Origin: Syntrophomonadaceae bacterium
GTDB lineage: Bacteria; Bacillota; Dethiobacteria; DTU022
Direction of reading: 5' to 3'
Length of the DNA: 10,110 nucleotides
NCBI GenBank assembly: GCA_007131435.1
Contig: SLQM01000156.1
Location: 1 to 10,110 of the forward strand
The notes beneath the pieces were generated by a model that was given only the letters and a program-made list of their open reading frames with translations, was not told the origin of the DNA and made no database searches. Position numbers and translations under genes: made by a program. Shown one piece after another: positions 1-6,599 of this stretch; the first letter of the stretch is position 1; each line of letters opens with the position of its first letter.

Positions 1-426
1 ATGCATGGTTATGGTACTATTTCTGCTCCAAATGGAGCAAAGTATGTAGGATAATTTGAATATAGTGATTTTCATGGTTACGGAACACTTATTTTTTCTA
101 ATGGAGATATGTATGAAGGAGATTTCAATAAAGGGCTCTTTCATGGCCAGGGAATATGTACATGGATAAACGGAGACAGGTATGAAGGAGAATGGTTAAA
201 TAATCATAGAACCGGTTGGGGCACATATACCTGGCCCAATGGCGATAAGTACGTGGGTAACTTTAAAAACGATATGATTCATGGTTACGGCACTTACTAT
301 TATAATGATGGTTCAAAGTACGAGGGGCAATGGGAAAGTGATCAAAGAAGTGGTGAAGGAAAATTTACTTTCCCGGATGGTACTATTATCGAAGGGCTAT
401 GGAAAAATGATGAGTTTGTCGATTAA
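1..426 (+). pseudogene. MORN-repeat protein, 5' end outside window, broken by in-frame TAA
   Basis: Reading frame 1 is one continuous MORN-repeat array of 23-residue units such as HGYGT..NGD.YEG.F/W, from the first base to the TAA at 424-426. The only break is a TAA at 52-54, in a unit reading KYVG-stop-F where sister units have KYVGNF, MYEGDF or RYEGEW. A single change from CAA or GAA would produce it. The frame is still a perfect repeat on both sides, so this is a nonsense change and not a frameshift. The longest uninterrupted part starts at the ATG at 109 (105 residues), but that ATG lies inside a repeat (NGDMYEG) and has no ribosome binding site, so it is not a natural start. The gene surely begins left of the window. 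MORN repeats are known as small beta-hairpin modules for protein or lipid contact; no enzyme domain is visible. A sequencing error at base 52 is the main alternative. TAA ends other genes here, so recoding is unlikely. Confidence 0.75.
4..417 (+). repeat. Six in-phase 69-base MORN units
   Basis: Six units of exactly 69 bases begin at 4, 73, 142, 211, 280 and 349. Their first residues are HGYG, HGYG, HGQG, TGWG, HGYG and SGEG, each followed by a NG/DG turn and a YEG/YVG strand. The DNA copies have diverged while the protein pattern is kept, so this is an old array that was under protein-level selection. Confidence 0.8.
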
Positions 427-498
427 CTGATCTAAATTGCAGCCGGGAATGTCTAAATATGGAGAACATGCAGGGGGAGCAGTTTGGCAGGAGGTAAA

Positions 499-527
499 TT
501 GATTTTGTAAGTTATTGCTATTAAACT
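499..527 (+). promoter_or_regulatory. Possible promoter for the receptor kinase gene
   Basis: TTGATT at 499-504 and TAAACT at 522-527 are 17 bases apart, each matching the sigma-70/SigA consensus at four of six positions. Transcription would start near 534, giving a leader of about 20 bases that carries the AGGGAG ribosome binding site (538-543) for the kinase ATG at 555. It is a weak match, and read-through from the MORN gene is equally possible. Confidence 0.3.
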
Positions 528-554
528 TGGCTTAAATAGGGAGTTGATATCCTG

Positions 555-3047
555 ATGGACAAAAAAATAAATAGCTGCTTTGGATGCATGGCACAAACTG
601 GTAGAGAGCAAACCTGTCCTGTGTGCGGTTACAATAATGAAGAACCAGAAGAATCGCTTATCAGTCTTAAGCCGGGAACTGTTTTAGAAGAAAAATATTT
701 TATTGGAAGAGTGCTTGGGCAGGGCGGTTTTGGTATTACCTACTTAGCTTTTGATCTAAACCTCGAAATAAAGCTGGCAATCAAGGAGTTTTTCCCCAGG
801 GGCCTGGTAACGCGGATGCCTGGTGACAGCCAGGTGATCGGCAATAACAGTGAAGCGATTAATTATCATAAATACGGGCTTGACCGGTTTTTAAAAGAGG
901 CTAAAACCCTTGCCCGTTTTTCCGAACACCCAAATATTGTAAACGTGCGCGATTATTTTGCCGCCAACGGTACCGCTTACATGGTTATGAATTTTGTTGA
1001 AGGGGTTACGCTCAAGGAATATCTGGAAGCAAAAGGCGGATTAATCAGCTTTGAAAAGGCATTAAAAATAATGATGCCTATTCTTGATGTATTGAAAGAA
1101 ATTCACAAAGAAGGGATTTTACACCGCGATATCAGCCCCGATAATATATATATTGATCATTCGGGCAGGGTAAAGTTGATTGATTTTGGTGCTGCCCGCC
1201 AGGCCTTTCAACAGCAGAGCCACAGTATGTCAGTTATTATGAAAGTTGGGTTTTCGCCCTTCGAGCAGTATCAAAGCAGGGGTAACCAGGGGCCTTGGAC
1301 CGACATCTATGCAATTGCGGCTACCATGTATTTCATGGTCACCGGTAAAATGCCGCCTGAATCACTTGACCGGGTTACTGGAGACACCCTTGTGCCCCCT
1401 TCAAAGCATGGGATAAATATTGAAGCAGCACAAGAGAGGGCTTTATTAAAAGCGCTTTCAGTAAAAGGAGAAGACCGTTATCAGAATGCAGAGGATTTTC
1501 AGAAAGCACTTATAGAAGCACCTGTCCCTGAACATCGGCAGCAGAAAGAAAAAGTGGAGGGTGAAGAGATATTTCAGGTCAGCAAAGAGCCGATGAAACA
1601 TCGCCAGGCTCTATCTGTCGATTCTGATGCTTCTGATAAAAAGGAAAAACCACCGGTTAAAAAGAGTAGAACACCAATTATTGCTGCCGGCCTGTTAAGC
1701 CTGCTTATACTGGCAGGGCTGGCATTCATTTTCTTTGGCCAGGGAGAAAGGGAGATAGCTGTTGATGAACCACCGGCAGAAGAAATTGCGGAAGGGCCTG
1801 TTGATAACGGTTCATCCAACGGAGATTTAAATCAAACAGCAGAGGAGGATAGAAATTTACCCTTTTCTTATTCGCCCGCAAATATTTCTGGTGTTCAAGA
1901 GATTGGGTGTCTTTTCCCTTTATCTGGACCATTGAGTACTTTTGGACAAAACAGCGCAGAAGTTGCAAAACTGGCTGCCATTGACGTTAACAATTGGCTC
2001 GATGAAATGGGACGAGACTGGGAATTAAAACTGGTTATTGAAGATACCCAAACCGAGGGATCAGTTAGTCTGAGGAGAATGCAATCTATGCATAATCAGG
2101 GTATCAAGTTTTTTGCCGGACCCCAGGCCAGTGGTGAAGTGCAGGAATGCCTTGATTATGCCAACAGGAATCAGCTTCTATTCATCTCACAATCTGCTAC
2201 TTCTCCTGCTCTTGCTATTGCTGATGACTGGCTGTTCCGCTTTACAGTAGATGATTCAGCGCAGGGTCCGGCGTTAGCTGCTCTGGTGAAAGAGGCCGGA
2301 GTGGAAAATATAATACTTACTTGGCGAAACGATACCTGGGGAGCTGGACTGCAGGCCACCACTGCTGACTTTTTGAACCAGGAGGGTGTCAACATTTATC
2401 AAAAAGTACAGTTTGATCCCCAAAGGACCCAATTTAGTAACGAAGTTTCACTCCTTGCAAAGTATGTTACTGAACTCGAAGATCAGGGCATACCGCCTGA
2501 AAAAATTGGCATAATCCTGATTGCTTTTGAAGAAGCTGCATTCTACCTGGCTGAAGCTGCTAATTATGATCAGCTTAACAGGGTCTTGTGGATTGGTACT
2601 GATGGAACCGCCCTTTCAGAAGCTATACTGCAGAATGCTGATGCTGCCGATTTTTCTGCCCGGGTTAAGATGATTCATACGATGAGTAGGGCTCCATCAC
2701 TAGCTCTTCACAGCAATAGGGTTCATGTAAACTATCAGACCCGGCAGACCCTTGGCCGCGAGATTGATGCTTATGCCTATAAAGTTTATGATATTATATG
2801 GAGCCTGGCCCTCGCTATTGATCAGTATGGCTATGATCCTGAAAGCGTAAAGACAGCCCTGCCCAGCCTGGTTGATGATTGGTCTTATTTTTACGGGGCA
2901 AGTGGGCATATTGTTTTAAATGAATACGGCGACAGGGCCTTTACCGATTTCGACTACTGGTATTTGAACCAGAACAGGCAATGGGAAGTAGTAGGCTATT
3001 ATGATGGTGCAGAATCCCTGATAAACTGGTCAAGGAAAATATACTAA
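555..3047 (+). CDS. Receptor-like Ser/Thr protein kinase: zinc ribbon, kinase, TM helix, periplasmic-binding-protein sensor
   Basis: Seen in order: a zinc ribbon with C8-x2-C11 and C21-x2-C24; a Hanks-type kinase domain at about 48-320; a charged linker; one membrane helix at about 374-394 preceded by KKSR, giving a cytoplasmic kinase; an acidic linker; and an outer domain at about 446-830. Kinase landmarks are the loop GQGGFG (55-60), K77 in AIKEFF, E115 as the likely C-helix Glu, HRD at 190-192, N197, DFG at 210-212, and SPFEQY in place of the usual APE. The catalytic loop reads HRDISPDN, with Ser where most Ser/Thr kinases have Lys. The outer domain starts IGCLFPLSGPLSTFGQ and looks like the type I LivK/amino-acid receptor fold (Peripla_BP_6). 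No separate permease gene is nearby, so the domain is inferred to sense a small solute for the kinase and not to feed a transporter. PASTA domains are absent. Start: ATG behind AGGGAG with an 11-base gap. Substrate and ligand are unknown. Confidence 0.9.
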   Translation: MDKKINSCFGCMAQTGREQTCPVCGYNNEEPEESLISLKPGTVLEEKYFIGRVLGQGGFGITYLAFDLNLEIKLAIKEFFPRGLVTRMPGDSQVIGNNSEAINYHKYGLDRFLKEAKTLARFSEHPNIVNVRDYFAANGTAYMVMNFVEGVTLKEYLEAKGGLISFEKALKIMMPILDVLKEIHKEGILHRDISPDNIYIDHSGRVKLIDFGAARQAFQQQSHSMSVIMKVGFSPFEQYQSRGNQGPWTDIYAIAATMYFMVTGKMPPESLDRVTGDTLVPPSKHGINIEAAQERALLKALSVKGEDRYQNAEDFQKALIEAPVPEHRQQKEKVEGEEIFQVSKEPMKHRQALSVDSDASDKKEKPPVKKSRTPIIAAGLLSLLILAGLAFIFFGQGEREIAVDEPPAEEIAEGPVDNGSSNGDLNQTAEEDRNLPFSYSPANISGVQEIGCLFPLSGPLSTFGQNSAEVAKLAAIDVNNWLDEMGRDWELKLVIEDTQTEGSVSLRRMQSMHNQGIKFFAGPQASGEVQECLDYANRNQLLFISQSATSPALAIADDWLFRFTVDDSAQGPALAALVKEAGVENIILTWRNDTWGAGLQATTADFLNQEGVNIYQKVQFDPQRTQFSNEVSLLAKYVTELEDQGIPPEKIGIILIAFEEAAFYLAEAANYDQLNRVLWIGTDGTALSEAILQNADAADFSARVKMIHTMSRAPSLALHSNRVHVNYQTRQTLGREIDAYAYKVYDIIWSLALAIDQYGYDPESVKTALPSLVDDWSYFYGASGHIVLNEYGDRAFTDFDYWYLNQNRQWEVVGYYDGAESLINWSRKIY

Positions 3048-3331
3048 TTTGAAGTGCTACCTGGCCTTTCTTTTTCCCGGCTTGTTTTAGCTGCCATAAA
3101 GTCCCTTTATAAATAAAGGATTTAAAAAGTCTGCTGGTATGAAAAACTTAACCTGTAAATACTGCCTTTTTGTCCTGGAAAGTGATTGCTACAGCAGGGA
3201 GAAGGAAAAAGTACAGGCAGTGTAGAAAGTTAACTTAGGAAATATGTATGCATGCATTTATCATATTTAAACTGCATTACTCAAATCCTTTGTTTCACTT
3301 CAGAAATCAGAACAGGTGGTGTAGATAGCTG
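3048..3331. other. Gene-poor gap between kinase and galU
   Basis: No convincing gene. A perfect 7-bp inverted repeat lies at 3104-3119 (CCTTTAT, AA, ATAAAGG), but no T-run follows on either strand, so it is a poor terminator. A 28-codon frame at 3139-3225 begins with a CKYC motif but lacks a well-placed ribosome binding site. ATGCATGCAT at 3248-3257 is palindromic. No -35/-10 pair for galU stood out; its promoter is probably in the A/T-rich stretch at 3226-3310. Confidence 0.5.
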
Positions 3332-4198
3332 ATGAAAATAAAAAAGGCGGTTATCCCTGCTGCAGGCCTGGGAACCAGGTTTTTACCGGCCACCAAGGCC
3401 CAGCCGAAAGAGATGCTGCCCATAGTTGATAAACCTACTATCCAGTTCGTAGTGGAAGAAGCCGTTAATTCCGGAATTGAGGATATATTAATCATCACCG
3501 GGCGCAGTAAACGGGCCATAGAAGACCACTTTGATTTAACCCCGGAGCTTGAAGCGCTGCTGCTGAAGAAAGGCAAGGCTGAGGAACTGAAGGAGCTAAG
3601 GAAGATCAGCGATATGGCCAATATCTTTTATATCAGGCAGAAAGAGCCGCTGGGGCTGGGCCATGCCGTGCTCTGCGCCAGGAATTTTGTCGGCAGCGAG
3701 CCTTTTGCCGTGCTGCTTGGCGACGACATTATCCATGCTGCCGTGCCCGTGATTGCCCAGATGGCTGAAATTTACGCTGAAAAAGGCAGCACTGTCCTGG
3801 GCGCCCAGCGGGTAGGGTGGGATAATGTCCATAAATACGGGGTAGTGGACTCTGATGATCAAGATGGAAAGGTAGTTCGCGTGCGCGAATTAACTGAAAA
3901 GCCGGACCGCAAAGATGCAGTTTCAGATTTAGCAGTCCTCGGACGCTATATAATCGACCCGCAGATTTTTCAGATCCTTGAATCTACCGCACCGGGTGCA
4001 GGAGGGGAGATCCAGCTTACAGACGGCCTTAATACACTTGCCAGGCAGCAGCCGGTCTGGGCCTACAGCTTTGACGGGCGCCGTTATGACGTGGGCGATC
4101 GGCTGGGCTTCCTGGAAGCCACGGTTGAGTATGCCCTGAGGCGTGAAGATTTGGCTGACGACTTTTCCGCCTACCTGAAAAGATTAAGCTGCACCTGA
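3332..4198 (+). CDS. galU: UTP--glucose-1-phosphate uridylyltransferase
   Basis: Makes UDP-glucose from UTP and glucose 1-phosphate in the cytoplasm, for wall and capsule polymers, glycolipids and galactose interconversion. The 288 residues match the usual length of bacterial GalU. The N terminus has the nucleotidyltransferase signature AVIPAAGLGTRFLPATKA (6-23) followed by QPKEMLPIVDKP, with the glycine-rich nucleotide loop at 10-16 and Lys26 in the expected place. RQKEPLGLGHAV (102-112) and the metal-binding region LLGDD (128-132) are intact, as is the later stretch EIQLTD. Start: ATG preceded by AGGTGG (3314-3319) with a 12-base gap, a pattern shared with two other genes in the window. It stands alone, about 280 bases after the kinase gene and 168 before the amidase, so it is probably its own transcription unit. 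Related sugar-nucleotide transferases (RfbA-like) are less likely because the KAQPKEMLP form is typical of GalU. Confidence 0.93.
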   Translation: MKIKKAVIPAAGLGTRFLPATKAQPKEMLPIVDKPTIQFVVEEAVNSGIEDILIITGRSKRAIEDHFDLTPELEALLLKKGKAEELKELRKISDMANIFYIRQKEPLGLGHAVLCARNFVGSEPFAVLLGDDIIHAAVPVIAQMAEIYAEKGSTVLGAQRVGWDNVHKYGVVDSDDQDGKVVRVRELTEKPDRKDAVSDLAVLGRYIIDPQIFQILESTAPGAGGEIQLTDGLNTLARQQPVWAYSFDGRRYDVGDRLGFLEATVEYALRREDLADDFSAYLKRLSCT

Positions 4199-4366
4199 AA
4201 ATGGTTACAAGCCAAAAACAGTCAGAGAGCGGCTCCAAGGGAACGGTTCGAGCGTCTTACTATAGCCTGGATTCCGGCTTATGATTTCTGCTATTCAAGC
4301 TGGAGGACGATGGACCAGGCCCACCGTGGCTTGGCCTTAACAACATAGAGTTGGGAGGAATTGAAA

Positions 4367-5680
4367 ATGTATCTTAAACCTGCTCCCCTGGCCCGGATCG
4401 CCCGGGATTTATCACAGGGTATAGTTGATTTAAAGGAATATATTAGCGCTGCCTGTGATCGCCTGGAAGAGGTAGATAGTAAAATTGAAGCTTTTATCCC
4501 GGAGGAAGGCTACCGTGAGCGCCTGCTCAAAGAGGCGGATGCCCTGCTGCAAACCTACCCGGAACCGGCCGGCAGGCCGCCCCTGTTCGGGGTTTTAATC
4601 GGGGTAAAAGATGTTTATCATGCCGATGGGTTCCTGACCCGCGCCGGATCAAACCTTGACCCGCAGGAGCTAACCGGCCCGGAAGCAGACTGCGTAAGGT
4701 TGCTGCGCCAGGAAGGTGCTTTGGTTTTAGGTAAAACAGTAACAACGGAGTTTGCCTATTTTGAGCCCGGGCCAACCCGTAACCCGCACAACCTGGCCCA
4801 TACCCCCGGCGGATCAAGCAGCGGCTCAGCAGCAGCCGTGGCAGCCGGCCTCAGCCCGCTTACCCTGGGCACGCAGACAATCGGTTCCGTTAACCGCCCT
4901 GCTGCCTTTTGCGGGGTTGTCGGTTTTAAGCCGACCTATAACCGGATCCCGACTGCGGGCCTGCTCTATTTTTCCCGCTCTGTAGACCACGTGGGCTGCT
5001 TTACCCAGGACGTTGAGGGTATGATCCTCGTTTCTTCAGTTTTATGCCGCCAGTGGCGGGATATCAAGGCTTCCTATAAGCCGGTTCTCGGGGTGCCGAA
5101 AGGGAAATACCTTCAGCAGGCATCAGATGAAGCGCTAAAAGCCTTCGAAATGCAGCTCGGGAGATTAAAAGAAAACGGCTACGAAGTGAAACAAATCCCT
5201 GCCTTAGATGACATTGAAACAGTAGCCTATTGGCACCGCAAGCTGATCGCCGCAGAGATAGCAATAGAGCACAGGGACTTGTATTCGCGCCATGCCAGTC
5301 TATACAGCCCGCAAACCGTGGCCATTATCGAGGAAGGGAAAGCAATTGAGCATAAAGAGTTAATCGAAGCCCGCAGGCGCCAGAAAGAGCTTTTCGAAAA
5401 ATTAGAAGGCCAAATGCGGGAATCCGGGATAGAACTATGGGTTACACCTGCTGCTCCCGGGCCGGCGCCAGAAGGAATCAAGACTACCGGCAACCCGGCC
5501 ATGAATATGCCCTGGACCAATACAGGACTGCCATCGCTGTCCATACCAGCCGGGAAAGCCGCCAGCGGCCTGCCCCTTGGGCTGCAGTTAATTGGTCCCC
5601 TGATGGGCGATGAGCTGCTTCTGTCCTGGGCCCTGGACCTGGAAAAGATATTTGAAGAATTCCAGGCCTATAAGGTTTAG
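4367..5680 (+). CDS. Amidase-signature family hydrolase
   Basis: A 437-residue amidase-signature enzyme, expected to hydrolyse a C-N amide bond through a Ser-cisSer-Lys triad. Visible parts are the lysine in GVLIGVKD (K81), the Ser-rich loop GGSSSGS (148-154) and the nucleophile in TQTIGSVNRPA (S174), followed by CGVVGFKPT. The nucleophile loop reads TQTIGS and not the DTGGS of GatA and classic amidases, which argues for a stand-alone amidase and not the tRNA amidotransferase subunit; no gatB or gatC is adjacent. The longest frame opens at TTG 4361, but GGGAGG (4353-4358) would leave only two bases to that TTG, against eight to the ATG at 4367, so the ATG is chosen. There is no signal peptide, so it is probably cytoplasmic. 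The stop codon overlaps the stop of the opposing gene. The substrate cannot be told from sequence. Confidence 0.88.
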   Translation: MYLKPAPLARIARDLSQGIVDLKEYISAACDRLEEVDSKIEAFIPEEGYRERLLKEADALLQTYPEPAGRPPLFGVLIGVKDVYHADGFLTRAGSNLDPQELTGPEADCVRLLRQEGALVLGKTVTTEFAYFEPGPTRNPHNLAHTPGGSSSGSAAAVAAGLSPLTLGTQTIGSVNRPAAFCGVVGFKPTYNRIPTAGLLYFSRSVDHVGCFTQDVEGMILVSSVLCRQWRDIKASYKPVLGVPKGKYLQQASDEALKAFEMQLGRLKENGYEVKQIPALDDIETVAYWHRKLIAAEIAIEHRDLYSRHASLYSPQTVAIIEEGKAIEHKELIEARRRQKELFEKLEGQMRESGIELWVTPAAPGPAPEGIKTTGNPAMNMPWTNTGLPSLSIPAGKAASGLPLGLQLIGPLMGDELLLSWALDLEKIFEEFQAYKV

Positions 5681-5689
5681 GCAGCTTTT
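5666..5689 (+). terminator. Weak hairpin at the amidase 3' end
   Basis: GCCTA (5666-5670) pairs with TAGGC (5678-5682) around a seven-base loop, and TTTT follows at 5686-5689. The hairpin spans both overlapping stop codons of the convergent genes. The stem is short and the T-run brief, so this is at best a weak terminator for the amidase transcript. Confidence 0.25.
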
Positions 5690-6132
5690 GGATCAAAATA
5701 ATCGAGGATTGAAGCCGCTATCCTGGTAATAACTACTGCCAGGATAGTTCTTGTACCGAGCATAACCAGCGGGCTGGCCCCGAAAACGGCGAAAACAAAG
5801 GTATCCTCAACAATGGAGTGCGAGATGCTCAAGAAAATACCGATCAGCATCAGGTCGCGCTTTTTCAGGTAGCCTTCCCTGGCGTAATCGATGATCAGCG
5901 CCGAACCGAAAACGATGCCGAAAAAAATCCCTCCCAAAAGCGGAAAGGCAGCTTCCTCGGGCAGGGTTAAAAATTTAAGGATACCCTTTGTTCTTCCGGT
6001 AACTTTTTCGATTACCCTGTAATGGCGGGCAATTTCAATTAAAATGATGATCGGGACCAGTATCAGGGCTATTCTGCCGATACTTTGCAGCGTTGATAGC
6101 AATGTTTCCAGGATAAAGATTGCCAGCTCCAC
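5677..6132 (-). CDS. Gate-domain (nucleoside recognition) membrane protein, SpmB/YjiG-like half
   Basis: A 151-residue, very hydrophobic protein with about four membrane segments (roughly 18-36, 60-80, 92-116 and 122-140). It belongs by eye to the nucleoside-recognition/Gate family (PF07670), whose members sit in nucleoside and other transporters and in the SpmA/SpmB spore-maturation pair. Landmarks are LPEEA (57-61) and HSIVEDT (105-111). Start: GTG at 6132, 11 bases after an AGGAGG buried in the last codons of the preceding gene; only four bases separate the two genes, so they are surely co-transcribed and perhaps translationally coupled. It is close to YjiG in length (from memory about 150 residues) and shorter than SpmB, so the symbol is left blank. 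It is the last gene of a three-gene operon. The transported or sensed molecule is unknown. Confidence 0.75.
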   Translation of the reverse strand: MELAIFILETLLSTLQSIGRIALILVPIIILIEIARHYRVIEKVTGRTKGILKFLTLPEEAAFPLLGGIFFGIVFGSALIIDYAREGYLKKRDLMLIGIFLSISHSIVEDTFVFAVFGASPLVMLGTRTILAVVITRIAASILDYFDPKAA

Positions 6133-6136
6133 CAGG

Positions 6137-6583
6137 TCAACCGCCTCCTGTCAGGGTATAAATAAGGTTTAGTATTAAGCCAGCAAAGATGGCGGTAAAA
6201 AAACGCAGCGCTGCCGATACGGGTATGCGCAGCCCGGTATAGCGGCAGATTACCGTCTCAACAGGCAGTTCATGGCAGATGCCGATCATTACGGCCAGGA
6301 CCGTGATCTGCTGGGGCGATAGCGAAAGGGTGGTAATTACACCGAGGGCGGCATAAAAGTTGACAAAAAAACTGAGCAGCAGGGCAATAGTTGCTTCACC
6401 GGGCAGGCCGAAGAGGCCCATGGCCGGGGTGAAAAAAACGGCCACCTGCTCAATAATACCGAAATAATCGAGCACTGCCACCAGGCAGGATACAGGAATT
6501 ATTATTTTTATCAGCAGCAGGAGCAGCTGCAGGCTTTTTACAATTCCCCTTCTGACAGGGACAATCAGGCCTGATTCTTTCAT
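6137..6583 (-). CDS. Gate-domain (nucleoside recognition) membrane protein, SpmA-like half
   Basis: A 148-residue membrane protein, paralogous to the product of the next gene. Both have LPxEA (60-64 here) and, 45-49 residues on, a His with a nearby Glu and Thr (HELPVET, 104-110 here). About four membrane segments are visible (roughly 17-38, 62-86, 91-105 and 121-143), after a short basic N-terminal stretch VRRG. In this family two such proteins are often encoded side by side and are thought to work together, as with SpmA and SpmB in Bacillus spores. Start: ATG at 6583, eight bases after AAGGA, only 16 bases beyond the stop of the protease gene, so the three genes form one operon. Transport of a nucleoside-like solute is a family-based guess. 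Confidence 0.75.
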   Translation of the reverse strand: MKESGLIVPVRRGIVKSLQLLLLLIKIIIPVSCLVAVLDYFGIIEQVAVFFTPAMGLFGLPGEATIALLLSFFVNFYAALGVITTLSLSPQQITVLAVMIGICHELPVETVICRYTGLRIPVSAALRFFTAIFAGLILNLIYTLTGGG

Positions 6584-6599
6584 CTGGACAATCCTTTTC

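Noticed and set aside
3104..3119. Perfect inverted repeat as a kinase terminator
   Set aside because: The stem is A/T-rich with a two-base loop and no T-run follows on either strand.
4228..4250. Two small palindromes, GAGCGGCTC and GAACGGTTC, after galU
   Set aside because: They are four-bp stems without a T-run or promoter context and are likely chance.
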